Origin: Cohnella endophytica
Lineage (GTDB): Bacteria > Bacillota > Bacilli > Paenibacillales > Paenibacillaceae
Assembly: GCF_003628305.1 (NCBI RefSeq)
Contig: NZ_RBZM01000005.1
Span: forward strand, 682,001 to 746,000
Length of the DNA stretch: 64,000 nt
Direction: 5' to 3'
The notes beneath the pieces are model-generated. The model ran no database searches. It was not told the DNA's origin and saw nothing but the letters and a program-made list of their open reading frames with translations. Numbering within the stretch: the first letter of the stretch is position 1; each line of letters starts with the position of its first letter. The position numbers were made by a program, and so were the translations under genes. This document shows, one piece after another, positions 1 to 10,212 of this stretch.

Positions 1-16
1 AGCCTCTCCGTAATTT

Positions 17-1630
17 CTAATGATTAACTAAACCATGCGTCCCGCCAACGAATTCGGGTTCTATGTCGTCCTTGACCATATCGAGCAGAGCATACCGGAT
101 GCTGTCGATCAGCGCTTCCCAGCTTGCTTCGATCACGTTTGAGGAGACTCCGACCGTGTTCCACGTATCCTTGAAGTCCGTAGATTCGATCAACACGCGC
201 ACCTTGCCCGCCGTAGCGTCTTTTTCGTCCAGCACGCGCACCTTATAGTCGGTCAAATGTATATCGCGAATTCCCGGATAGTATTGAACGAGCGCTTTGC
301 GCAGAGCATTGTCCATCGCGTTGACGGGACCGTTACCTTCGGCTACGGTGTAGACTTGTTCGCCGGCCACGCTGATTTTTACGATGGCTTCCGTAGTCAT
401 CTGGCCGCCCGTTTTCTCGACCATGATCTTAAAGGAATCGACGGTGAAGATTTGAACCGATCCGCCGTACGCGTCTCTTAGCAACAATTCCAAGGAAGCG
501 TCAGCGCCTTCGAATTGGTAGCCTTGATGCTCCAATTCTTTAATCCGGTCGATGACGTTACGCGATTTCATGCTGTCAGGATTGACATCCAGCCCCATTT
601 CCTGCGCTTTGGACAAAATATTGCTCTGCCCGGCAAGCTCGGATACGAGTACGCGTTGTTTGTTGCCGACCAGTTGGGGCTCGATGTGTTCGTATGTTTT
701 GGAATCTTTCATGATCGCGGAAACATGGATGCCGCCTTTGTGCGCGAATGCCGCATTGCCGACATACGGCTGATTCACCGGCATATGGACGTTGGCGATT
801 TCGCTTACGTACCTTGCAACGTTCGTAAGCGTTTTGAGTTGTTCGTCGCTTACGCAGTCATGGCCCATCTTCAATTGCAATGTGGGTAGTATGGAGCAAA
901 GGTTCGCGTTGCCGCAACGTTCCCCATAACCGTTGATCGTTCCTTGGATTTGCCGGGCGCCCGCCGAGACCGCCGCAAGCGTATTGGCCACCGCCAATTC
1001 GCAATCGTTATGGGTGTGAATTCCGATAGGAGCGTCGATCTCTCTGACCACGCGGGAGACGATTTCGTTAATCTCTCCCGGCAAAGTGCCGCCGTTCGTA
1101 TCGCAGAGAACGATCCATGCCGATCCCGCAGCCTTAGCCTTAGCCAGAGCCGCGAGCGCGTAATCCGGATTCGCTTTATATCCGTCGAAGAAATGTTCCG
1201 CGTCGAACAAAGCTTCCATACCGCTATTTTTTACGAAAGCTAGCGACTCGTAGATCATCGCAAGGTTTTCTTCCAATGTCGTCTGAAGCGCCGTGTGTAC
1301 GTGGAAATCCCAAGTTTTGCCGACAAGCGTAGCCGCTCTGGCTCCCGATTCGGTCAAGTGCTTTAGGTTAATGTCTTGCTCGCAGAGGCTATTTTTCCTT
1401 CGGGTGCTTCCGAATGCCGTCAGCTTCGCTTGCAGCTTCGACTCTCGTATGCGTCGGAAAAATTCGATGTCTTTGCTGTTGCTGCCCGGGTTGCCGCCTT
1501 CAATATAGTGGACGCCCATAGCGTCGAGTTTCAACGCGATTTTCACTTTGTCTTCAGCGGTTAGGCTGATACCTTCGCCTTGCGTGCCGTCGCGCAAGGT
1601 CGTGTCAAAAATGCAAAGGGGAGTTGACAT
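17..1630 (-). CDS. cimA: Citramalate synthase (CimA family)
   Basis: A 537-residue enzyme of the LeuA/CimA family, expected to condense pyruvate and acetyl-CoA to (R)-citramalate, the first step of a threonine-independent route to 2-oxobutyrate and isoleucine. The N-terminal HMGL-like TIM barrel begins at once with the metal-binding motif FDTTLRDGTQGEG, and HTHNDCELAVAN and the GYGERCGNANL segment follow. The last 120 residues match a LeuA-type regulatory dimer domain (KVRVLIESTDFKDTWNTVGV). Length and the DGTQGEG variant fit CimA better than 2-isopropylmalate synthase or homocitrate synthase, but the substrate is assigned by family. A GGAGG lies about 14 bases before the ATG, rather far. It is transcribed away from dinB and has no leucine or isoleucine genes beside it here. 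Confidence 0.88.
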   Translation of the reverse strand: MSTPLCIFDTTLRDGTQGEGISLTAEDKVKIALKLDAMGVHYIEGGNPGSNSKDIEFFRRIRESKLQAKLTAFGSTRRKNSLCEQDINLKHLTESGARAATLVGKTWDFHVHTALQTTLEENLAMIYESLAFVKNSGMEALFDAEHFFDGYKANPDYALAALAKAKAAGSAWIVLCDTNGGTLPGEINEIVSRVVREIDAPIGIHTHNDCELAVANTLAAVSAGARQIQGTINGYGERCGNANLCSILPTLQLKMGHDCVSDEQLKTLTNVARYVSEIANVHMPVNQPYVGNAAFAHKGGIHVSAIMKDSKTYEHIEPQLVGNKQRVLVSELAGQSNILSKAQEMGLDVNPDSMKSRNVIDRIKELEHQGYQFEGADASLELLLRDAYGGSVQIFTVDSFKIMVEKTGGQMTTEAIVKISVAGEQVYTVAEGNGPVNAMDNALRKALVQYYPGIRDIHLTDYKVRVLDEKDATAGKVRVLIESTDFKDTWNTVGVSSNVIEASWEALIDSIRYALLDMVKDDIEPEFVGGTHGLVNH

Positions 1631-1774
1631 GCGTAACCGGAATGCCTCCTTCGGTAAAAACAGGTGAAACTATTATAGCACGGCTAGCATCAAATGTAGA
1701 GTCCAAGGTGCGTTGCGGCGGCGTTCATCCGCTCGGTATAATGAGTAACGACGACAAAGAACGGAAGGGAAGGG

Positions 1775-3076
1775 ATGTACGTGGGCGATAACGCGATTGC
1801 CGCCAAAGGCAGAGTGATTTTGCATATCGACATGAACGCCTTCTATTGTTCCGTTCATGCCGCCGAAGAACCGGAAAAGTATCAAGGAAAACCGACTGCC
1901 GTCGCCGGCAGCGTGGAATTGCGCAAAGGGATCGTCGTAACGAGTTCTTACGAGGCGAGGGCAAAGGGCGTCCGTACGGGAGTGACCGTTCGTCAAGCGC
2001 TTAACGTTTGCCCGGAGCTGATCCTGATCCGTCCGGATTTCGAAATATACCGAAAATACAGCAAAGCATTCATGCGAATCGCAGGCAATTATACGCCTCT
2101 GCTCGAAGCCGTTTCTATCGATGAATGTTACCTCGACATTACGGGCAGTTCGCAGTTCGGTTCGCCCGTCGAGATCGCCGAGACGATTGCCCGCCGAGTG
2201 AAAGACGAGCTCTCGCTTCCTTGCTCGATCGGCATCGCTCCGAATAAATTGCTAGCCAAAATGGCTTCCGATATGCGCAAGCCGAACGCGATTACGATTT
2301 TACGCAGGCGGGATATGCCTCGGCTTCTGTGGGACAAGCCGTGCCAGACGCTTCATGGAATCGGGGCGCGTTCGGCGGACAAACTATTGAAGCTAAATAT
2401 TCGGACGATCGGCGAATTAGCCGGCGCGGACGAGCGTATGCTGAGCGAGCGATTCGGAATATACGGCGCGTGGATGAAGCAAGCCGCGAACGGGATAGAC
2501 GATTCGCCGGTACAGCCCTTGCACGAAGCTCCGAAATCGATCGGTCACACGACGACGTTGCCTGCCGACTTAACCGAACGGGAACAGTATCGGCGCGTTC
2601 TTCTGAATTTGGCCGATCAGACGACCCGGAGACTAAGGCATCAAAGGATGGTGTGCACGACGATTCAGATATCGATTCGCGATCCGGACATGCGGACGAT
2701 ATCGAGATCGACTACAGTGAATATACCGACAGATGCTTCCGACGAAGTATACCGGATCGCTTGCAAGCTCATGGACGCCCACTGGAAAGAAAGCAAGCCC
2801 GTAAGGCTGCTCGGCATTACGTTGCAGGGATTAACTTCCAAGGAAGAAACGCCGTTGCAGCTGGATTTATTTTCGTACGAGGAAAAACCCAAGAAAGACC
2901 GCCTTACGACGGCGATGGATTCCTTGAGGGATAAATACGGAGAAAACGCCATTCTTACGGCAGGCATGCTGGGGGATGATCCTTCGACGCTCATTCGCAA
3001 CAAGAAGCTTAGGGGGACGTCGCTTCAGAAAGATTTTTTGCGAGATAAGGGAGACGGCGGCGACGACTTTGAATAA
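1775..3076 (+). CDS. dinB: DNA polymerase IV, Y-family translesion polymerase
   Basis: A 433-residue Y-family polymerase that copies past DNA lesions. The catalytic palm shows the first acidic motif in HIDMNAFYCSVHA and the second in SIDECYLD. The thumb helix-hairpin-helix follows (LHGIGARSADKLLKL, near residue 190), and the little-finger domain runs to about residue 350. The C-terminal tail (about residues 360-433) contains QLDLFSYEEKPKK, a beta-clamp-binding type QLDLF motif, followed by a basic stretch. The ATG is preceded by a purine run GGAAGGGAAGG. It is divergent from cimA and monocistronic as far as can be seen. The N-terminal ten residues before HIDMN are longer than in many homologues, but no better start is present. 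Confidence 0.93.
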   Translation: MYVGDNAIAAKGRVILHIDMNAFYCSVHAAEEPEKYQGKPTAVAGSVELRKGIVVTSSYEARAKGVRTGVTVRQALNVCPELILIRPDFEIYRKYSKAFMRIAGNYTPLLEAVSIDECYLDITGSSQFGSPVEIAETIARRVKDELSLPCSIGIAPNKLLAKMASDMRKPNAITILRRRDMPRLLWDKPCQTLHGIGARSADKLLKLNIRTIGELAGADERMLSERFGIYGAWMKQAANGIDDSPVQPLHEAPKSIGHTTTLPADLTEREQYRRVLLNLADQTTRRLRHQRMVCTTIQISIRDPDMRTISRSTTVNIPTDASDEVYRIACKLMDAHWKESKPVRLLGITLQGLTSKEETPLQLDLFSYEEKPKKDRLTTAMDSLRDKYGENAILTAGMLGDDPSTLIRNKKLRGTSLQKDFLRDKGDGGDDFE

Positions 3077-3110
3077 GTAAGAAGAAGAGCGATTCGTTAT
3101 GCGATTTCGT

Positions 3111-3139
3111 TTGATCTTGGCTTGATTTTGTATTATATT
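3111..3139 (+). promoter_or_regulatory. Sigma-A type promoter of the ferredoxin gene
   Basis: TTGATC at 3111-3116 and TATATT at 3134-3139 are separated by exactly 17 bases, about 55 bases before the ferredoxin ATG and just after the dinB stop. No other gene could use it. Confidence 0.65.
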
Positions 3140-3191
3140 GAACAGTAGTGGACTACTTATGTATTCGACTCGGTTGATATTAGGAGGTTAA

Positions 3192-3431
<240 letters not shown>

Positions 3432-3450
3432 TCATAAGCGGAACAGAAAA

Positions 3451-3492
3451 GCCCTTTTCTAGGTGTTACGACCTAGGAAAGGGCTTTTTTTC
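3451..3492 (+). terminator. Rho-independent terminator of ferredoxin
   Basis: A 15-bp stem (3451-3465 with 3472-3486, one G-T pair) with a 6-base loop, followed by a run of seven T. Confidence 0.9.
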
Positions 3493-3504
3493 GATGGTTT
3501 TTGT

Positions 3505-3525
3505 GACTATCGTCATGATAGTCAT
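3505..3525. promoter_or_regulatory. Inverted repeat before the cyclase gene, possible operator
   Basis: TGACTATC (3505-3512) and GATAGTCA (3518-3525) form a perfect 8-bp dyad with a 5-base centre. A TATAAT at 3565-3570, 40 bases further on, is a plausible -10 for the cyclase gene, though its -35 is poor. That combination suggests an activator or repressor site, but there is no direct proof. It has no T-run and so is not a terminator. Confidence 0.4.
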
Positions 3526-3610
3526 CAATTAGACAAAATACAACAAAAATCCTATTGCATAAGGTATAATGATGATTAATTGGTATCTTTTACATAGGGC
3601 GTGATAACGG

Positions 3611-5437
3611 TTGAAGGAAAGAATTAAGAGAATTGCAATCCTTCTGAACGTAATGTTGCTACTCATAGCATACGGAATCTATCATTTCGAATCTTTGCAG
3701 AAAATCGATAACTCGCTCTTCGATTACTCCATGAAACAGACCGCCGACCATGTCGAGAACGAGAGAATCGTCGTCATCACGATCGATGACGCATCTTTGG
3801 CCGAATTGGGAAGATTTCCTTGGGATCGGGCGGTGTACGCGCCGTTCCTGGCGAATTTGAACCAGGAAGGCAACATTCCGAAGGCGATCGCGTTCGATAT
3901 CGTGTTCAGCGAGGAGAGCCAGAATCCGGATAGCGATATGGCTTTCGCGGAAGCATTGTCCCAGTATCCAAATGTCATATTGCCCGACGTCGGCATTATG
4001 GGCGATGTATTCAGCACGTCGATCGCGAAGAGAACTCAATTGATTCAAGCCCAGAAAGTGGACAAGCCTTACGACATGTTCACGGATCTCGTTCAACACG
4101 GGCACATCAACAGGGTTGTCAGCCCGGACGGAATCATTCGCAAGACGTGGCTGAAAATCCAAGGCCCGGACGGGGAAGTCATTCCTTCGCTCGCATACAA
4201 AGCCGCGGAAATGGCCGGAGCGGACCTAAGCAAGTACGACGGCTTGACCGATCCGAAGAAAACGAAGGAGAACGTCGCGAAGAACACCGTAACGATCGAT
4301 TTCCAACTGGAGACGGACGATTTCACGACTTTTTCGTTTGTCGACGTGTTGAACGGCGTTATCCCTCCCGATCGGTTTAAAGACGCGATCGTATTCATCG
4401 GATTTTCCGCGGTAGGCTTATCCGGCGACGGCGGGCAGGATACGGCGACGACGCCGATCGAGAAGAACATCAAGCTCGTTTACGCGCATGCCAACATCGC
4501 CAATCAATTGCTCAAGGGAACGGTAGTCTCTTATACCCCTAACTGGGCCGAGCTATTGTTCGCCGCATTGCTCTTCTTCCTATTCGTTTACTTGCCGTGG
4601 AGACTAAAGAACATTTACTCGATTCTGATCTTCTTGGCGGTATTCGCAGGCGTCCTCTATGGACAATACGCATTATACGTGGCATCTAACATTCATGCGA
4701 ATGTCGTTTATGCGCTTCTAGCTATGATGCTGGCCTATCTAACCAACGTGTCCCTGAAATCCTATCTCGACAGCGCCCAGAAAAGCTTCGTTACGCGCCA
4801 ATTCGGCCGTTATATATCTCCCGATCTCGTCAAACAGATTGTGGCGCAAGATATCGATATTAAGCTGGGCGGAGACCTGAAGCTGATTACGATTTTGTTC
4901 CTGGATATTCGCGGATTTACGCCTTTGTCCGAGAAGCTGACGCCGCCGGAACTCGTCGATACGCTGAACACGATGTTCAATATGATTACCGAGACGACGC
5001 TTCGGAACGAGGGTACGATCGACAAGTTTATCGGCGATGCCGCCATGATCTTGTTTAACGCCCCGCTTGACGTAGCCGAGCATGAGCGGATGGCGGTTAA
5101 AACCGCCTACGAGATTCAGCAGGGCATGAAAGTCATCCGGGATCAGATTATGGAGAAGTACCAATGCGAGGTCAACGTCGGAATCGGCATACATACAGGG
5201 AACGTCGTCGTCGGGAATATAGGCTCTTATCTCAGGGTCGACTACACCGCGATCGGGGATAACGTGAACATAGCGGCGCGGATCGAGTCGCAGACCAAGA
5301 AGGGACAAGTTCACGTCTCCGAGCAAGTGTACGAGAAGACGAAAGAGGATTTCCGCTTCGACGAAGGCGAAGATCGCATGTTCAAGGGGAAATCCCATCC
5401 GATTAGAGTATACGAAGTGCTGGGGTTGAAGGAATAA
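3611..5437 (+). CDS. CHASE2-domain class III adenylate cyclase, membrane-bound
   Basis: A 608-residue receptor cyclase. One N-terminal membrane helix (about residues 7-25) is followed by a large extracytoplasmic CHASE2 sensor (about 30-300, with IVVITIDDASLAELGRFPWDR and the conserved FDIVFSE). Three further helices lie within about 306-380, and a class III cyclase domain occupies about 415-605. Catalytic residues are intact: metal aspartates D432 (FLDIRGFT) and D476 (FIGDAAM), transition-state N553 and R557 (VNIAAR), and adenine-selecting K472 with T546. The Lys/Thr pair is that of class IIIb adenylate cyclases, so cAMP is the likely product. The start is TTG with a weak ribosome binding site. 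It heads a cluster with secreted FecR-type proteins, a neighbourhood also known for CHASE2 proteins elsewhere. The sensed signal is unknown. Confidence 0.88.
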   Translation: MKERIKRIAILLNVMLLLIAYGIYHFESLQKIDNSLFDYSMKQTADHVENERIVVITIDDASLAELGRFPWDRAVYAPFLANLNQEGNIPKAIAFDIVFSEESQNPDSDMAFAEALSQYPNVILPDVGIMGDVFSTSIAKRTQLIQAQKVDKPYDMFTDLVQHGHINRVVSPDGIIRKTWLKIQGPDGEVIPSLAYKAAEMAGADLSKYDGLTDPKKTKENVAKNTVTIDFQLETDDFTTFSFVDVLNGVIPPDRFKDAIVFIGFSAVGLSGDGGQDTATTPIEKNIKLVYAHANIANQLLKGTVVSYTPNWAELLFAALLFFLFVYLPWRLKNIYSILIFLAVFAGVLYGQYALYVASNIHANVVYALLAMMLAYLTNVSLKSYLDSAQKSFVTRQFGRYISPDLVKQIVAQDIDIKLGGDLKLITILFLDIRGFTPLSEKLTPPELVDTLNTMFNMITETTLRNEGTIDKFIGDAAMILFNAPLDVAEHERMAVKTAYEIQQGMKVIRDQIMEKYQCEVNVGIGIHTGNVVVGNIGSYLRVDYTAIGDNVNIAARIESQTKKGQVHVSEQVYEKTKEDFRFDEGEDRMFKGKSHPIRVYEVLGLKE

Positions 5438-5501
5438 GAAGAATCACGTTTGCAAGGCGGACTAAGAAGAAATGAAATTCCAATAGAGTAAGGAGAGAGT
5501 C

Positions 5502-8500
5502 ATGTTGAAAAAGCAAACATTACGTTTTCTTGTTTTGATTCTGGCGTTATTGCCCCTGTTAGGCGCGCTTGCGCAAGGAGCATCCGCTGCAACTTCTCGC
5601 GTCGCTGTCGTGAAGGAACTCAAAGGTTCGGTAAAGGTGAAGAAAGCGGGGGGCTCCAAAGAGTTCACCGCGTTCGCGAAAATGAGCCTGAACGAGGGGG
5701 ATATTCTAATCGTAGGCGAAGGAGGCTCTGCCGTTCTTCAATTCGCGAACGGTACGTCCGAGGATGACCAGATGGGCGTTTCTTCGAATACGACGCTCAC
5801 GTTCTCCAAGTTGTCCGACCGCAACGGAACGACCACGAAAGTGAGCATGCTGAAAGGCTCCGTCTGGTCTAGCGTCAAGTCGATCAAGAACAAAGACGAC
5901 CAATTCACTCTCGAGACCCCGACGGCCATCATGGGCGTACGCGGAACGAATTTATTCGTCGGCGTCGATCCGCTTACCGGCGAATCGAAGTTTTTCATTG
6001 CTTCGGGCGTAGGCCAAGTCACTCCGAAAGCGGCTAACGGTCAAGATCCGCGGAACTCCTATTTTATCTACCCAAGCCAGCAACTGTCGCTGGACGACAG
6101 TCAGTCCGGAGATCTTCAAGGCAATATCATCCCCGTCGATCTTGACTCCCTTATTCGGAACGTTTCTCCTAAGATTATCGAGGAGATCATCAAATCCAAG
6201 GCGGCTATCGATAAGGAAAACGAAGATTTCATCAATAAGCAAAAACAGTTGCTCGAGAACGGCGGCCAAGCCGAAACGAATACGACGCTCGACATCAAAA
6301 CGCTGTCCGATCTCGAACGCATCTCGAGAAATTTGGATAACCTCATCTCCAACCTTGTAAAGAAAGCCATCGACAACAATATCGTGAACAAAGACGCGAT
6401 CAAGAAAATCGTCGACGAAGCCAACTTGAACCTAGCCAAGAAGATCAATTTGGATAACGTTCAACCTCTTGAGCTAACGGACAAAGAAAAAGCCAAACAA
6501 GCGGAAATCCTTAAGAAACTGAAAGAAAAGGAAGATCAGCTCAAGAAGCAAAAAGAATTAGAAGACGCCAAACGGAAGCAAGAAGAATTGCTGAAGAAGC
6601 TGGAAGAACAAAAGAAGAAAACGCAAGATGCGAATAAAGCCGCAGAAGAACTGAAGAAAAAGAAAGCAAAAGAAGAATACGAGAAACAGCTTGCCGAGGT
6701 AGAGAGGAAGAAGTTCGAGGAAGAAAACAAGAAACGCGAAGAGGAGCTCAAGCAACAGCAGCAAACTGCTAGTCCTAGCCCAGGCACGGGATCGGGTGGG
6801 GGTGGCATCGTTACGCCGCCGGTTACATTGCCTGACGGCATTACGGGATTAAGTATCACGAACGGAAGTCAATCGCTGAGCTTGAAGAGAAGCAATTCGT
6901 TCTATAAGCAATACTCCGTTAACGCGGGTGCCAATGCTTCCTCGATTAACGTGCAATTTAGCTTCGGGTCTGACGTAACGAAAGTCGAGCTTATGACCTT
7001 GAATTCGGAAGAAACTATGCCAACCGTGACCACTTGGTCAACTAGCGGTGAAATAAAATCGATCTCTATTCCAAATGAGGGTTACAACGTCTTTAGCATT
7101 AAAGTATCCAAAGCAAATCCGCTTCAAAGCGAATTCGAAAATTGTTCTATATTGTATGTCTTAAGAGGAGTATCCGAGCCTGTTTGGCCGAATGCCAATG
7201 CAGCATTTACTCTTTATCCAGAGGGCGAGGACGAACAATCGATTTCGCTTGATCAAAATTTCGCTGCGGTCGTTCCTGCGGAAATTGGGACTATCTATCT
7301 CGTGCCGGGATTCACTGAGAACGAAACAAGTATTCTACCTTCTCGTATTTTAGTGAACGGCGTAGAACTGAATAATATGTACGGATTTTTCATAGAGCTT
7401 AATTTTGGAGTTAATCAAGTTATTTACGAGACAGAGGATATGTCGGGATACTATACCCATGCATACTCCTTTACGATTACGAGAGCTGCAAAACCGACTG
7501 GCGTGTTATCTTGGACGATTAACGGTCAAGAGAATAGCATTCAGCCTGTCTCCGGTTATTATGGATCGCATGATGCTAGATTCTCGGCATCGATAGCTAA
7601 TACCGAGACGAATCTAACAACGTTGAAGATAGAGTTGGTTGAAGGAATCCGGAATGCTTACCTCCAAGTAAATTATGAACAGGAGAATGTAGATCTTGAG
7701 GGAGGTATCAACTCAATTTCGCTTCCTGTTGAAAATAATGCCTACAATAAGTTCGTTCTTGTCATTGGAGAATCGAGTTTCGAGCTTATGATCAAGGTCG
7801 GAGAACCTGAATATGCATTCCTGTATGCTGGGGGGATCGAAGCAAGTATTTATCGTGACTATGCAGAGTATTATCAGGCTATTTACGCCGAAGATTCTTC
7901 ATTCTTCGTAGGTTTACCGACGGGCACGGAAGACGTGGAGTTTAATTTGCATAATTTCTTGGGCAACTTAGACGCGACGACAAATGATATTCGGTTCATT
8001 TGGCACAATGCCGAAATAAAACGGCCATGGTATTCCGAAGGGTCGAATTATTATTATATCCAAGGATTAGAAAACGGCGTCAATTCGGTCACGATTATTT
8101 ACGATCCTTTTCATAACGGAACGGGGAAAACGTTCAGATTATGGATTTATGTCGGGGAAATCCCGAATAGCTTAGCTTTATCGTCCATATCAGGTACTTT
8201 AGGTGAATCATCTGTCCTTCACGAAGTTTCTGATTACAGGAATGTAGAGGATTTTACTTTTACCGGTACATTGCAGCAGTCGGGACAAGTCACTCTTAAT
8301 CTCGTTTTGAATGACTCCAGTTCCAACCTAGATCTTAGTTTATACGACGAAAACGATGATTCGTTAACCGTCGTGAAAACGTCCCAAGGACATTATCAAG
8401 TCAAGTGGAAAGTAACGAGCTTCGTGTGGGCTCAGATTTTTAGTTTTGTCGTCGTTGATAATCAGGGTCGACGGATAAAATACGAAGTCGTTTTTCCGGG

Positions 8501-8513
8501 TAACCCAGCTTGA
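5502..8513 (+). CDS. Secreted FecR-domain protein with coiled coil and beta-sandwich tail
   Basis: A 1003-residue exported protein. A type I signal peptide (residues 1-28, ending ASA) leads into a FecR domain (about 30-165) with the diagnostic TPTAIMGVRGT. Residues 230-425 are very rich in K, E and Q and should form a long coiled coil. A Ser/Pro/Gly linker follows at about 425-443. The remaining 560 residues look like several immunoglobulin or cadherin-like beta-sandwich units. No sortase motif or second membrane helix is seen, so it is probably released or held by the wall. In Gram-negatives FecR relays signals to a sigma factor; no sigma factor lies here, so that role should not be copied over. 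The FecR part is nearly duplicated in the protein at 10213. GGAGAG precedes the ATG. Confidence 0.8.
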   Translation: MLKKQTLRFLVLILALLPLLGALAQGASAATSRVAVVKELKGSVKVKKAGGSKEFTAFAKMSLNEGDILIVGEGGSAVLQFANGTSEDDQMGVSSNTTLTFSKLSDRNGTTTKVSMLKGSVWSSVKSIKNKDDQFTLETPTAIMGVRGTNLFVGVDPLTGESKFFIASGVGQVTPKAANGQDPRNSYFIYPSQQLSLDDSQSGDLQGNIIPVDLDSLIRNVSPKIIEEIIKSKAAIDKENEDFINKQKQLLENGGQAETNTTLDIKTLSDLERISRNLDNLISNLVKKAIDNNIVNKDAIKKIVDEANLNLAKKINLDNVQPLELTDKEKAKQAEILKKLKEKEDQLKKQKELEDAKRKQEELLKKLEEQKKKTQDANKAAEELKKKKAKEEYEKQLAEVERKKFEEENKKREEELKQQQQTASPSPGTGSGGGGIVTPPVTLPDGITGLSITNGSQSLSLKRSNSFYKQYSVNAGANASSINVQFSFGSDVTKVELMTLNSEETMPTVTTWSTSGEIKSISIPNEGYNVFSIKVSKANPLQSEFENCSILYVLRGVSEPVWPNANAAFTLYPEGEDEQSISLDQNFAAVVPAEIGTIYLVPGFTENETSILPSRILVNGVELNNMYGFFIELNFGVNQVIYETEDMSGYYTHAYSFTITRAAKPTGVLSWTINGQENSIQPVSGYYGSHDARFSASIANTETNLTTLKIELVEGIRNAYLQVNYEQENVDLEGGINSISLPVENNAYNKFVLVIGESSFELMIKVGEPEYAFLYAGGIEASIYRDYAEYYQAIYAEDSSFFVGLPTGTEDVEFNLHNFLGNLDATTNDIRFIWHNAEIKRPWYSEGSNYYYIQGLENGVNSVTIIYDPFHNGTGKTFRLWIYVGEIPNSLALSSISGTLGESSVLHEVSDYRNVEDFTFTGTLQQSGQVTLNLVLNDSSSNLDLSLYDENDDSLTVVKTSQGHYQVKWKVTSFVWAQIFSFVVVDNQGRRIKYEVVFPGNPA

Positions 8514-8530
8514 ATAAAAGGAGAAATACG

Positions 8531-10111
8531 ATGAATAGAATAAGAAACAAGATTTTAATTGGAACGATGATCTCGGTAATGGCATTTTCCGCCCCAAGTT
8601 TTGCGTCCGCAGCCGCGAACACCGACTGGACCCAGTCTTCAAGACTTTACGAAGTGCGCACATTGACAGGCAAATCCGATGTCGGACATGCCAACGGCAC
8701 TCTCGGACAGGCAACCTTCTATCATCCGAGATCGGTAGTCGCCCTACCGGACGGGAAGTTGCTCGTGTCCGATTCTAGCAATCATTTTATTCGTACGATA
8801 TCCGTAGATTCGGTATCCGCTTATGCGGGATTGAATCTGGGCGAGGACGAATCGAACCAGCCGATCGGCGCATATAACGACGACGTGTTGACCCAAGCGG
8901 CATTCGACACGCCATCCGGTCTTGCGATCGATGGACAAGGCAACGTTTACGTGGCGGATACGAACAATAATGCCATACGGAAAATTGCTAAGGATGGTAA
9001 AGTGACTACGTTAGCCGGAAACGGTTTGCTGGGATCCGACGATGGCGTGGGAAGCAAAGCGACGTTTAACGCGCCGTCCGACGTTGCGGTTGACGGTAAA
9101 GGCAATGTTTACGTCGCCGACACCTTGAACAACGTAATTCGCAAAATCGCGCCGGACGGAACAGTGTCGACATTGACGGCCGCGTCTACTAGAGTCGTGG
9201 AATACTTCCCAGGAGCGGTTGATGAAACGGGAGACTACCTGGATGGTTCGATTTCCGCCGCTAAATTCAACGAGCCGAGCGGTCTCGCGATCGACCCGAA
9301 AGGCAATCTGTATGTCAGCGATCGAGGCAATCAGCGCATTCGGTATATCGATTTCGCTGCGGGGGTAGTAACGACGGTTGCCGGCGGCGGCCAGATCGGG
9401 AAACAAGATCCATACGTACTTGGAGACTATGCGGATGGGACAACAGCGCAAGCCCGCTTTAATGCGCCGGAAGGTTTGACGCTTACGTCCGATGGTTCCT
9501 TGATCGTCGCGGATAGCTTAAATCATGCGATCCGTATCGTAAAAGACGGCAAGGTATCGACGCTAGCCGGCGTTCCGACCGAATTCGGGAAAGCGGACGG
9601 AGTTGCCGGCTCCGCGCAATTCAATCATCCTACCGATGTTGCCGTACTAGCCGATGGACGTCTTGTCGTCGTGGACGAATACGGAAACAAAGTACGCGTG
9701 CTTCAGAAATATGCCAAGCCCGCGAACTTGCCGACGGATAAATCGATTAAAGTGCTGTTCAATGGAAGTCTCGTGAAATCCGATGTTCCCGCCCAACAGA
9801 AATCGAACGCCGTTCTGTTGCCGCTCAGCGCCGTAGGCCAAGCTCTCGGTTACAAAGTGTCTTATGACAGTAAGACAAAAGCCGCCGTATTGACGAAGGG
9901 CGACGTCGTCTATTCGATCGGACAAGACACGAAATCCGTTACTAAGACGGTTAACGGGAAAAGCGAGCAGTTGGTTCTCAACGCTTCGACTCTGACCGTC
10001 AACAATCGACTGTTCATCCCGGTTCGTTTCTTCGTTACGGAAAATAACTTGGACATTCAGTGGGATGCTTCTGCGCAAACGGTCGTTATTCGCGATAAAG
10101 TATTTCATTAA
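8531..10111 (+). CDS. Secreted NHL beta-propeller protein with copper-amine-oxidase-N-type domain
   Basis: A 526-residue exported protein. A signal peptide (MNRIRNKILIG through ASAAA) is followed by six NHL-type repeats of about 50 residues (pattern F..P..(V/L)A.(D/S).G...V(A/S)D..N..IR), enough for one six-bladed propeller. A C-terminal domain of about 110 residues (VLLPLSAVGQALGYKV, LFIPVRFF) matches the copper amine oxidase N-terminal-like stalk domain, common in Paenibacillaceae surface proteins. It has no catalytic motif and is probably a binding or scaffold protein. An in-frame TTG at 8510 overlaps the previous stop, but AAGGAG at 8518-8523 points to the ATG at 8531. Overlap and spacing indicate co-transcription with the FecR gene before it. 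Confidence 0.85.
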   Translation: MNRIRNKILIGTMISVMAFSAPSFASAAANTDWTQSSRLYEVRTLTGKSDVGHANGTLGQATFYHPRSVVALPDGKLLVSDSSNHFIRTISVDSVSAYAGLNLGEDESNQPIGAYNDDVLTQAAFDTPSGLAIDGQGNVYVADTNNNAIRKIAKDGKVTTLAGNGLLGSDDGVGSKATFNAPSDVAVDGKGNVYVADTLNNVIRKIAPDGTVSTLTAASTRVVEYFPGAVDETGDYLDGSISAAKFNEPSGLAIDPKGNLYVSDRGNQRIRYIDFAAGVVTTVAGGGQIGKQDPYVLGDYADGTTAQARFNAPEGLTLTSDGSLIVADSLNHAIRIVKDGKVSTLAGVPTEFGKADGVAGSAQFNHPTDVAVLADGRLVVVDEYGNKVRVLQKYAKPANLPTDKSIKVLFNGSLVKSDVPAQQKSNAVLLPLSAVGQALGYKVSYDSKTKAAVLTKGDVVYSIGQDTKSVTKTVNGKSEQLVLNASTLTVNNRLFIPVRFFVTENNLDIQWDASAQTVVIRDKVFH

Positions 10112-10130
10112 TCTAAGGCGTAAATAAGTT

Positions 10131-10168
10131 CGAGCCGATCCTTGGACATAAGCGATCGGCTCGATTTG
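10131..10168 (+). terminator. Hairpin between the NHL gene and the second FecR gene
   Basis: A perfect 10-bp stem CGAGCCGATC / GATCGGCTCG with a 13-base loop and only a short T tail (ATTTGT). It may partly terminate or protect the upstream transcript, so the second FecR gene may be expressed at a different level. Confidence 0.5.
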
Positions 10169-10212
10169 TAATGTGGGCACGAAAAAATTAAGTTTTCCAT
10201 AGGAGCGACATC

